A stretch of 64,000 bases of DNA from Tachypleus tridentatus (lineage: Eukaryota; Arthropoda; Merostomata; Xiphosura; Limulidae): assembly GCF_004210375.1 (NCBI RefSeq), contig NC_134830.1:68488326-68552325 (forward strand), given 5' to 3'. The first letter of the stretch is position 1. Each line of letters begins with the position of its first letter. The translations under genes and the position numbers were made by a program. Of the stretch, positions 35,528-47,500 are shown in pieces. Under the pieces are notes generated by a model. The model saw only the letters and a program-made list of their open reading frames with translations, was not told where the DNA came from and did no database searches.

Positions 35528-36402
35528 AATGATCAGGCATTTCATCACAAGCGTTTTAACAGTTTTCATTGTTAGTACGAATTTATTACTCAACACAGTA
35601 GATAATGATTCATTCTTATTCAATATAGTTATCATTGTTGTTGCTGCAATGTTTTGTGTGCACTCACATAATCTTAATGTATGTGCTTATTAAATGACTT
35701 TTAATGGGCTCTCTCTACACACTTCAGTAACTTACCCTCTGTATCTTCTTTCTCTGTATTATTGTTTATTATTTGCCAATATCAAACACTAAAAACAAAA
35801 CTCCAAAAATACGAGTATTTTTTTATTTCAGAAACTTTTGGAAAGCAGTTTATGTAAATTTTAATTTTTATCAGCCCTTTTAATCAAACTTGGCAACAAC
35901 TATGTTGGAAGTTTGTTGTTGTTTTTTAAACTTACACTGTCGGTGATTATCCAGCTCACAATACTGAAGTAATGAACTGGAAAAGTTTTATTCTTTCACA
36001 CGTCTGTTTTGAAAAATAGTACCACCACCACCACCCCCAACCAAAAAAGAAATAAGTGGCGAATAAAGTACATTCATTACTATTGTACTGTGCTATTAAC
36101 AATAAACGTTACTTTGATAGTTAGTATAACGCATTATATCTTAAATCTGTCCGTAAAAATTGTATAAACATTGAGAAAAATCTGTGTTATGAAAGCTATC
36201 GGACTGTTGTTTCTTTGTTTTTGTTTTGTGATTTATTTATGTATTTTTGAACCGTTGTAGTTTTATTGTATCATCAGGATAGGGATAGTGAAAAAGCATC
36301 CAAAAAACTCACCATAGTCACCGTAAATAAATTCCTTTTTCAAGGAATATACAAGGCTAAGCAGAAGTTGACTATTGAAATAATATATTTGCTTTTGTTT
36401 TT

Positions 36403-36608
36403 ATGAATTTCGCGCAAAGCTACGCGAGGGCTATCTGCGCTAGCTGTCCCTAATTTAACAGTGTAAGACTAGAAGGAAGGCAGCTGATCATCACTACCCA
36501 CCTCCAACTTTTGGGCTACTCTTTTACCAACGAATAATGGGATTGACCGTAACATTATAACGTTCCCTCGGATTACTAGTTCAGTGCCTTAACCACTTGG
36601 CCATGCCA
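36403..36608 (-). mobile_element. SINE-1, minus strand, head partly lost
   Basis: Reads tail first on the + strand (AATTTCGCGCAAAGCTACGC, GCTAGCTGTCCCTAA), then body and CTTAACCACTTGGCCATGCC. The B-box region is deleted. Confidence 0.82.
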
Positions 36609-37102
36609 AAATAATATATTAGAAAAAGTAATGAAATACAGTAATGACGTTTTCAATTCTAAAAGTGTGCGAGAAGAATATGAAAATTACTCCAAATCAT
36701 GACAAAAAAGTTATTTCCTTGCCAATCATATGTAAAATGCAAAATAACTGAAATTGAACAAGAAACAAAAAACGGAATAATTCTAAAAATAAAATATAAA
36801 CACATAACTACATTATTTGTAAAGTCATTTAGCGATTAGTTCCGACGCTTTAACAAACTATTATTCAAATTTTGTCAACGCTGCATTTATTTCTTATGTG
36901 AAACTGAATTTATTTATATTTATTATAATGTAAGTTTTCAGTAGAAAACTTTATTTGTAAAAAAACCCAATAAAAAAACAATCCAATTTCTCCAACTATC
37001 TGTTTGGTTTATGTTAATACAACATTAATTCAAAACATGATGTTCTATTTGAATTTTCTTTCAAAATTTACGTAGCTAAAGATTTCTGTTTTCACTAAAT
37101 AG

Positions 37103-37345
37103 TGGCCCGGCATGGCCAGGTGGTTAAGGTACTCGATTCGTAATTTGAGGGTCGCCCCTTTTAGTCGTGGGGGCGTTATAATGTGACGGTCAATCCCACT
37201 ATTCGTTGGTAAAAGAGCATTCTAAAAGTTGGCAGTGGGTGGTGATGACTAGCTGCCTTCCCTGTAGTCCTACACTGCTAAATTAGGGACGGCTAGTGCA
37301 GATAGCCCTCGTGTAGATTTGCGCGAAATTCAAAACAAACACTAA
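37103..37345 (+). mobile_element. SINE-1 with B box deleted
   Basis: Clean GGCCCGGCATGGCCAGGTGG head runs to TTTGAGGGTCGCC, then jumps into CCTTTTAGTCGTGGGGGCG. The roughly 40-bp piece with the RNA polymerase III B box is missing. Body and tail are intact. Confidence 0.85.
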
Positions 37346-38434
37346 GTCGTCTCCCTGTTTAAGTTTTCAAACAGTGGACTGAATGCAGAAATTTAAAGAA
37401 CTGCTTCCAATAAAATTATGAAATATAAACAGGTTTTTTATTGTGTGTCGTTAGATGCAGATTCTTCCATTTACATGATACTGAAGTTCTAACAGAGGTG
37501 TCTCTAGGCGCTAGCACATAGGGCCCATGCTTGAATTCTATTTAACATTCTCCCTCATCCATCGTTGGTGTCTTTAAAAATCTGAATATAAAAACCATGA
37601 TCGATGTCATATGTCATTTTCTTGTCTGTTGGCCTGAATCCCGAACATTTTAAGCACCTAGCGACGCCTTTGAGACTTAGTATGTTCGTAAAGGTTACAT
37701 TTAGCTATATCAAGAGATTTTAAATTTTTGAATTTGTAATGTTTTTATTATACTGATAGTTGGTATATTAACAGATTTATTCAAAGAAATTGTTTCTTGG
37801 TCAGTTATACTCTTTCTCATTTTTGTTTCTCGATCTCCACTCCCAAGACATTATACTATTTTATATAAATACAAGATTTTGGGCCCAGTATCTTAAGTTC
37901 GAAATAAGTTTATCATTAGTGATTTAGTTTTACATAATTTTATAAGTGTATTTGGTAAAGTCTAAATTATTTTTTCATACTTTTTCACTGAAGTAAAGCA
38001 TATTTGAATAAAATACCATCATTGAGAAACTTCGTGCATTATCCATAAGGACATATTTGGTGTTTTCCGAAAAAAGAAATTAAATATCTCATTTTGTTTA
38101 ATTTTAAAATTTTCATTTATCATTAATATAATATCCCCATAAGTTTGAGCAGAATAACATTATACCTTTAAAAATTGTTAAAATAGTCCAACAATAAAGA
38201 TAAAATTACTAAGTTGTGTGTTGTCGTTTATAAACATTCGCTTTATGTTTATTTATTGTCACAGTGAAGCGAGTTTTCTATTTTAACAACTTTCACCATT
38301 TCTCGACATTTAATGATCTTAAATCATGCATTGAAAGCTTATGTTCCCAAAAAATAAGGAAGACTTAATTGGATATTTTTGGGGTTTAACGAGATTTTAT
38401 TACAATAAAAATATAGTCGAGTCATAAATATATT

Positions 38435-38555
38435 TTTATTTTTACAGAGCAAAGTTATACAATGATATGCGCTCTGTAAACCATGGGTTATCGACCTTCG
38501 TATTTTAGCGTCGTAAGCTCCCAACTTCACTACTGAACCGTTGGGGTTTTATAAA
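38435..38555 (-). mobile_element. SINE-2, minus strand
   Basis: Reverse-oriented: AGAGCAAAGTTATACAATG, GGGTTATCGACC, GCGTCGTAAGCTCCC, CACTACTGAACCGTTGGGG. Confidence 0.6.
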
Positions 38556-40217
38556 TTACAGATTGTTACTTTAATTTTATATTTGTTTTCCAGTAATTGA
38601 CGCAATTTTTTTTATCGATGTAATCTTACATGAGTGGATTAGCTGGCCTTAGTGGCCAAGTAATAATAATAACAATTCAAAGACTGACACTTGAATTTTG
38701 CTGGAAATACTGAAATTTATTGTCTTATGTTTGTAAGAACGTTGCGTATCAAGTATGGTTGTAAATATAGTTTTCTCAATAATATGTATAAATTCACACA
38801 AAATGTCTATATGAATGCAATGGGTATAACAATGAGTTGGTACTAGCTATGCATTTCAACGTTTGTGAACGTAATTTTAAACTGTAGTGTTCACATTGCG
38901 TATCACAAACTGCGAGACTACTGTTTTTGTGCGCTAAAATTAATTCTCAATTCCTCCGTTTTACAGAAAAACAATATGACTAATAGAAAGAAGTGTTATA
39001 ATTATAACTGCTCTGATCATGTTGTGGAATGGCGCAAGTTATATCTGCATCTAATAAGTATGTAGGACATCGTCTTCTAGCTTTTCCTACTGTACTTCGT
39101 TGGGTAATTGTACTAAAATTATATAGCTCTAATGCTTCAACCTTTAGTAAATGCTAAGTTGAGTATTGTAGGAAAAACTTCAATAATCTAATAGTGAACT
39201 AGTGTGTTTTTAGTGTCTATTGACCTGCTTCACGATGTTTTTAAAAATAAATATTTTTATCCTATATTATTACTGTGTTTTTCTCACGACGAACATTGCG
39301 TAAATTCTTAGTTTATTTTACTTGTTTCATTTTGATATTAGTCTAATTGCGTAACAGAAAATGAATACAGATATAGAAACTACTATCTTAAGACTTGGTG
39401 TATTTACATACAACATATTTATGTTATGTTTTAGCTTTATATTGTAGTTCATGTGTGTCGAAGATGGTACACCTGACATAATTATTAAAAGATTTAATTA
39501 CTAGAAATTATGATAAGTAAAGAGCGTTCTTATTATAACACTGTTTTATCACATCAAAGATAAGTTATGGAAATTTTCAAAAAACCCTTATCTCACTAAG
39601 CAGGAGGTAACTGGAATTTTTGTATGATTATGATTACTTAACATTTTGGAAAGAAGAATAACAACTCAAAGTTGAATTTCAAGTTCGAAGGTGTTCCTCT
39701 CAGGAAAAACAACACTTTTCCCAAGCCACAAGAATGTACTTTGAAGTAAAAGTTGATATTCACAAAACATTTTAGAATTCCAGACTTTCGAGAAAAATCA
39801 ACTTCTTAGTACTACACAACTGTTTATTAGAGTCAGTCAAGACTTGTTCTTTTAGAATTTGGCTTTTAAAACGATTAAATAATAAACAGGGAATCTGACC
39901 ACTGTGATAAAATATATTGTCATTTCATAGATGAATAAGTTTTATATAACCCTACATGTTGTTGTTGTTTTGTTTCCTCAAGCACTATGTAAATAAATCT
40001 TTTAACAGTATAATCGTAAAAAACAATTTTCTCTACTTTGAAAATATAAACTCAAGATTTTATTAAGCACTAAAACTCTTAAAATACATGTTTATTTAGT
40101 GCAAACCTGGCCCCATATTGAAAACTAACTATATCTAAACTAGATTAATATAAATAATAATAACCGGTACCTGGTTCATTATGACTAATCTCGTCATAAG
40201 TATATATATATATATAT

Positions 40218-40340
40218 CAAACTTTTATTTTATTTTCTGTCCTGAAGCGAAACTTGGCCTGTTTGAAGTTTATAGACCTATTTATGGTGAGATAAAATGC
40301 AAAGTTGTTGATTTTAGAATTACTGATAGCTGTATCGTTG
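40218..40340 (+). repeat. Duplicated exon-like block, copy 2 (with donor)
   Basis: Reads AKLGLFEVYRPIYGEIKC then KVVDFRITDSCIV, followed directly by GTAAGT. A T-rich tract and CCTGAAG acceptor give a 92-nt candidate exon at 40248-40339. Most differences from copy 1 are substitutions without indels in the frame. It could be a duplicated exon of an unrecognised gene or a dispersed repeat. Confidence 0.4.
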
Positions 40341-41304
40341 TAAGTGTAATATGCGTGTACTTTGTCTATGGACGCTGTTAAATGCGCTGTATTATTATTC
40401 ATCTAAATCACCGACGTTAAAAATGTGTGTGATATGCAAAGAAACTGAAAAGTTTGTTTTTTTTAGGCTCCTTGATATTTTCTAAGCCTAACAACATTCG
40501 AATTAACAAACAAAAGATAAACTCCTGATCGCTACAAGCACTGTAGCTTTTCTCTTTTCAAAATACATTGTATCGAATGGACAAATATCTGTATTACACA
40601 GAAAGGCAACATTATGCAACCTAAAGCCATATTATCGTCTGAACGCGATATTTTATTCAATACTATTTTTATCTCTGTTGTGATTGGTTCTACAAAATGA
40701 ACTAAGCAGAGTTTTAATCAGAAGGTTTCACTTACGATCAAGATAGTACACTGTAAAAGACTTGTGAAAATATGTTGAACAAACCAACAAAAATGTCAAC
40801 TTATTTCATCTTTTTTATTAGGAGATTAACGTTTGGTTGTCTGTTGTAGAGCACAAAACTGCACAATCGAAGACCGATTTTTAGCGTTATAACATGAGCT
40901 GTTAACATTTCCACACTACTCATTAGTACATTGAGAACTGTACACCAGTCTAATAGAATTAAATGTGTACTAAAAAGGTAATATAGGGTCTGATAAATAG
41001 TTTCACTTTGTGAACATTACCATTTTATTTTTATATACCTCTTAACACTTAAATGAGGAAGTATGTTCATTTACCACACATGAGATTTGAAATATTTCAT
41101 TTCCATTACATAGTCGCAATTATTTCGAATCAAAGCTGGAAACTGAATGTTCTTTTCACTCACGTAATCCATGAAACGACCATTATTAATTTATCTTCAA
41201 GATATTTACTATGATGCAATCCCATGGTTAAAATACCTTCCATTAATATAGTTTTGTTTTGCTTTCATCATTTGTACAAAAGTATTCGAATTAAATTTGG
41301 TTAT

Positions 41305-41893
41305 TTTATTCACATTATATTAACTTCTAGCATTTATTAAGTTGCTCTTTAAGTTAGACCTGAACTTTTAAGACTTTGGAATGTGTATATTAATAAGGTT
41401 ATAAAATACAAACGTTAAACTTGAAGTATTCTCACGAGCCATTAGGTTCATAATGTAGAAAAAAGTTCCTTTTTGAAGTAAATAAACCACTGTACTCTTT
41501 GGCTTCAGTACTTTCTAATACACTTAATTGTGCTTAGGTGACAAGAAATGTTTTTGTTCATCTATGAGGTGTAATCGTTAAACAAACTGGTGTTGACACA
41601 AAAGTTGTTTTCGAATTTTATCATTAAAATTTTTTAAAATTAATTTTTCGTTATTACAATGACAGAGCGTTCTTTTCGTGATGGCTAGCATAAAGCAGTT
41701 TGTAATACCCAACGGCATACTCACTTTACATGAGTTTTTAGAAAACATTCAAAAATTCTATCCTCCGAATACGTGATCATGTATATTTTTAGTTGTTTAA
41801 CTCATAGACTATGTTGAATCATCAATTTGAATGTCTTTTTAATGATTGCTGGACACTGGCCAGTCTTTGGAAGCAGAAAACTGTATTACTTTC
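41305..41893 (-). other. Probable 3' UTR of the secreted-protein gene
   Basis: Downstream of the TGA on the minus strand there is no coding signal. The first good AATAAA hexamer is at 41310-41305, about 590 nt after the stop. The poly(A) choice is inferred. Confidence 0.4.
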
Positions 41894-44579
41894 TCAACCC
41901 GATCTGTTAAAAAGGTTCGGACGAGGACGATTTCCAAACAATGTCGGTCGCTTTCTTTTACGGAACAAACCTGAAAACCTACTACTTTCTGTTGTTGTGG
42001 TTGTTGGATCTTTTGTTGCAGCTTGTGGCTCTTCTTCCTCGAAGTCACCGTTTTCTTTTACAGCTTCTGTTATTGCTGCAATTTGAGTTTCTTTCAATAA
42101 TGGAAAAAGTGTCGTAGTTGTGGCTAATGTGGAAATTAAAGTTTTTATTTTGTCTTCCTCCTCTTCATCGCCTTTTTTTTCGTCAGGTTTTTCTCTTTCA
42201 ACTTTATCGTCTTTCTCTTTAGATTTTCTTTCCGCCCCTTTTTCACTCACTTCAAAGTTTCCTTCATCACCTGTTTTATCCTCTTTCTCTTCATATTCGT
42301 CTCTTTTCACCGTTTCAAACTTTTCTTCTTTAGATTTTCTTTCTTCATTTGCTCCATTCTCTTTCTCTTCAAATTCTTTTTTCTTCACTACTTCAAGATC
42401 TTCCTTTTTAGGTTTTTCTTCATTGGATTCTCTTTCTTGTTTTGCACCGTGATTTAGCCTGTTTCTTCCTCTTCGGAGAAATGGAAGACGAGGTCGACTT
42501 CTGGAGCGACCAAATATAGTATTAGGTCGAATATGAAGAGTGGCAGTGGCTGACGTTGACGTCGTAATTTCGCCATTGAAATGCGATCCTGAAGTTTCTG
42601 TAATAGGAGATTCACTCTGACTGTTTTCAAAACGTCTTATTGTAGTAGATGGTAAAGTTTCTGTAAAGGTAGTGCTTGATATGGTTGTCGTTTCTTCTCC
42701 ACTATTTTTCTTCTCGTCTTCAGTTTTACTAAATATTCCAAATCGATTTCTGGTATTAAATGATGGACGCCGACGACTAACTCCAAAGCTAGTTCTTCTG
42801 TTCCCAAGCCGAGATTTAAATCTTGAGTTCCTAGATGTTGTTGTGGTGGTTGATACAGTTGTTATTTCTTTGTTTTCATTTGTTTCTTGGTTCGTAATTG
42901 ACGTAGTTAATGCCGATATCGGGGGTTTACGTGATCGGAAAAATCCCGGAATCCTTCTTGGTCCAAATCTTCGACGACTGCTATAAAGGGTTGGAGCAGC
43001 TTCTGTTGTTGCAATAATATTCTCTGTTGTTGTAGGTTCTAAAGCTGCCTTCACTTCCACTGAGGATTCGTTTTGCCTCGCAAGAGAATCACTCTTGACT
43101 TCGATAATTTCATTGCTTTTAACTACAGTGCTGGCATTATTATTCACAGAATCTAATATATCAAATTCGGCTGATGAGTCGCCTGATAAAGGACTTGTTG
43201 CAACATCATGGTTACTGAAACTCTTATGTTTCTTATGCTCGACAGAACTAACCGTAACTAATGACGACAATCTCTGTCTCTTACTAGAATAATAGTCTGG
43301 AGTTAAAGGAAAGTGTGGTACGTTGTTTCCATAGCGATATACATTAGATATTGGAATAATAGGTGAAGAAGAATCTTTATCAACTTTCGATGGCGGAATA
43401 TTTTTCAAAGTTAGTGTTTCAGGCTGTTGTTGAAGAGAATGGTCTTTATGAATAGAAATTTCCGGAAAATCATTGTTTATGACATCAATAGATGCATTTC
43501 CTTTTCCTTTAGCTTTGATCTTTTTTTCATCTTTTAGAGAAATGTTATTTTGAGTTTTTGTTTGATCATAATTTTCTAGGTTAGGAACCTCATCGAATTT
43601 GAGAGATGTGTTGGTCTTGTTGCTTGAACCTTCAACGTCATCATAGTAGTAGTAGTAATAGACTACATATTCATTATCACTATTCGATTTATCATTAGCA
43701 GGGATACCTTTACCATGTTCAATTTCTGAGGCTGGAGCTTTCTGAATCACAGATTGTAATTGAGGCTGAAGAGAACCAAACAGTTTATCTTGGAATATAA
43801 CATCTGTGGTAGGAGAGGGTAAAAATGCATGAGAACTAGATGTGTCCTGATTCGTTTGTGATGGCAGTGACACATGGCTTTGAACTGGGCTAATTATAGC
43901 TAGTTGGCCATTTATTTTAACTGTTTGAGAGGTTTTATACGGTTGATGGTTACTGATCTGATCTAAGCTCCAAGACTGGCGTTGTTTGGAGTGCAAGAAG
44001 TGTGGATTTAGAATTTTTTCTGAAGGATTTTCTTGAACTGAAAGTTGGTGGTGAGGTTTTTCTGGAAAAATATTTTGTTGGAGATGTGTGTGAGAGGAAG
44101 GTTTTGATGGCACCTGATATTGAAGAAGTTTCTGACTTGAGGTTTCTGGTGGGTCAGATCGAATAGGTTGGATAGGAAGTTGGTACTGCGCACGAATATT
44201 AAACTGCTGACGTAGTTCAGTTTGAGTTCCTTCCTGGGAACTTGATGGGTTTCCGGCTTGAACATTAGATGGTTGTCTCCACTTTTGTTGCTGAGATTGA
44301 GGAGGCAGAGGAAAACGGTACTGTTTCAGTGGCAATCCTGATTGTTCTTTTGGTTGTTCCTTTCTGTACAGTAAATGTTGAAAAGGTTGTTCCCGTTCTT
44401 GACTAAAAGAATACAAAAGTTTGTTTTGTTGAGAGGGCTTGTTTTTAGTTGGAAGTGGTTTTACGTAGACTTGATATTTTTCTGAAGGCGAGGGTGATGA
44501 CTGTCTTCTGCTTCTTATATTTTGTTCACCAGATCCGATATGAATAATAAAGATCAGCAACACTAGCACGAAATGTGAT
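41894..44579 (-). CDS. Coding exon 2 of the secreted Arg/Phe-module protein
   Basis: Open for 2.69 kb from the acceptor at 44580 to TGA. It starts with one base of Arg, then SHFVLVLLIFIIHIGSGEQ. The leader in this exon lacks its own ATG; the first codon of the long open stretch is GTG, which argues for an upstream start exon. The last residues are RPNLFNRSG. Confidence 0.85.
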
Positions 44580-47500
44580 CTGTTTAAATAGATATGAAAA
44601 GTGTTAATACGTCGAGAAACGAATTATACATATAGAAATAGATATAATAAGCGTTAATATGTGGAGAAACGTATCATTAAATGTAAGGTCTTTTTATAAT
44701 AAAACATTTTGTTTTGCCTACCATTATTTTCTTTCAAAAAGAACACGTGTGCTTTAAAAAACAAGTCAAATTTATCTTGTACATATATTGAAGGCCCGGC
44801 ATGGCCAAGCGTGTTAAGGCGTGCGACTCGTAATCTGAGGGTCGCGGGTTCGTATCCCCGTCGCGCCAAACATGCTCGCCCTTTCAGCCGTGGGGGCGTT
44901 ATAATGTGACGGTCATTATTTGTTGGTAAAAGAGTAACCCAAGAGTTGGCGGTGGGTGGTGATGACTAGCTGCTAAATTAGGGACGGCTAGCACAGATAG
45001 CCCTCGAGTAGCTTTGTGCGAAATTCAAAAACAAACATATATTGAAGAATTCATAGGAAACAAATTCCATCTTGAGTAGACAAAATAAAGAATTTAGATA
45101 AAAACCTAACATGCGATTATTTTTCGAGATTCACAAAAATCTTTGATACAAGACGACGGTTTATCTGTTTCTTAGTTTAATTTTGCGTAGTCATTCTAAG
45201 ACTATCTGCTCTAGCCGTCCTTAAGTAAGATGTGAGACTATTGAAAAGTAGCCAGCTAACGTCACCCACTGCCAACTCGTGGCTTTCTTTATGTCAACGA
45301 ATAGTGGAATTCATCGTAATTTTATAATGCCCCATTGCTGAAAGGACGAACATATTCAAACCCATTATCCACGATTTGACTCGAGTGCCCTAATCATCAG
45401 GCCATACCTGTGATAATAGAAATGACGGTAAAAATTATACATTTATGCTGTTTTTGACAAGCCTAAGGTACATAATAATAAAATTCCAATGATAAACTGT
45501 ATCTGAAGCTTTCTCGATTCAAAATCTGTCGTTTGGACTTGGATAAGAATATTATACATTTTATCTTTAATAGAGTGTAACCAATATATTTAATGTTGTA
45601 GGTTTTAACTTTAGTTTGTTTATTTGTAGTAAAGCATAGGGCTACACAAGGGGCTGTTTGTTTGTTTTTGAATCGCACAAAGCTACACGAGGGCTATCTG
45701 CGCTAGCCGTCCCTAATTTAACAGTGTAAGACGATAGGAAAAGTTACTAGTCATCACCATCCACCGCCAACTCTTGGGCTACTCTTTTACCAACGAATAG
45801 TGGGATTGACTGTTACATTATAAGGCCCCTACGGCTGAAAGGGCGAGCATGTTTGGTGTGACGGGGATTCGAACTCGCAACCCTCAGGTTACGAGCCGAG
45901 CACTTTAATCACCTGCCATTCCAGGCCACAAGGGGCTGTCTTTGCCCTTCTCACCAAGGGTATTTAAATCCGAATGTTAATGTTAAAACTCAACTTACTT
46001 GCGCTGAACCATCACGGGATGCAGATTTTAGGGTAATAAGTGTGATTCTACAAAAAGCACGGAACCATGACTGATTAGTATAAAATATTTTTCTCCTTAA
46101 CTGTGCAAGACAGTATTTCTAAATTTCTTTTTTACGACATCTATGTAATTTTTCTGGTCAACTTATCACTCTGGCATTTGTAAATGTGAAATTGAACTGA
46201 GTGTATGAATTTTTGAATTCAGACCCATTTTTAGTAAAATAAAAGCTTACGTGTTGATAGTATGGTAGTATCTAATAATATATAATTCATATTCGATATT
46301 GTGCAATATTTTTTATATATGTTTAATAGCCGAGTAAATTATCGCAAACTTGGGGATTTCATTTTTGACGAATAGCGAGCCGGGTGTAACTTAATGGTTA
46401 GCATATTAAGCTGCAGAAGTAAAAGTTTAATGTTTGAGTCCCGACATATCGCTGAAAACATTCTCCACATTCAGCTGTAGGGTGTCAACATGTGACAGTC
46501 AATACCGATATTTGGTGAAGAGTAGCCTTATAGGTGGTAGATGTTGATGATTGATTGGTCTTCCCTTTTCAGTAGATCTAAACAAAATAAATAAAAAATT
46601 GGGAATTTTAAAACTTGCAAATATGGACCGTAAACGAATTAAGGAAAGAGTATTTTTAAGCTTGTTTCCTTATTTTTGTCAAGATCTCTAATTGCAGATT
46701 TTTAATTTTTTGTTTATATTACTTGTTGTCTTTTTATGTTCAACTTTGGGCAAAAGATTATTTAATATAGTAGCTAGCTTTTTACATTGTAATGATAATA
46801 AACGTAGCTAGTACCTAGCTGATACGGTTCATGATGATTTACTGTAGTTATTGGCTATTTGATCACATTAGTTCGAGATGTAAATTGTTAAACTGCAACT
46901 GGATATTGTCATGGAGATTTGTTAGAGAACATAGTGAGCATTTATAGTTCCTATGTAACTAAGTTATTTGTATATAATGCATATTAATGATCAAATAGAT
47001 GCCCCCATTAAGTGCGTATAAAATTTTATTAATAAAAATGAAGTCTTAAAACAAAACATTTACGTCTAAACATCGCTTTAAACCATCTTCGTGTCTTCCA
47101 AAGTAATTTTTCTACAAATGTGTATAATAAAATTTAATATTATGTGTATTTATTTTTATACCCCTTTACTTTATATATAGTATAGGGGTCGACTCCCTAA
47201 AGACATCAATTGTACAGGGTACAAAACATTGAGTATCTACATTTTACAGTCATAGTCCGATTTCATCCTGTACTTAGGCTTTTTGATGCAACACCAGATG
47301 TTCGTAAAAAAGCTAACTTTAAGGGGTAATGATATCACTGTTTACAATAGAATTGTGATGTATTTTCGCTTATGTAAAATATGGAAGAAACAAATAGAGT
47401 TTTCAATACTCCTTTTCACAGTACCTTATTTAATGTTCTACAAAAGAGAATGATAATAATAAATTCATGCAGGCCGTTTTCAGAGTTTATTATTTTCCTT

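Larger units (their letters stand above)
35071..40217. other. Intergenic AT-rich DNA between the exon-like copies
   Basis: Contains two SINE-1 copies, one SINE-2 and a CCACCACCACC run near 36020. No coding signal was found. Confidence 0.5.

Noticed and set aside
42120-42452. Plus-strand 110-aa Ser/Phe-rich ORF
   Set aside because: Antisense of the Lys/Glu-rich part of the minus-strand protein; the composition follows from the opposite strand.
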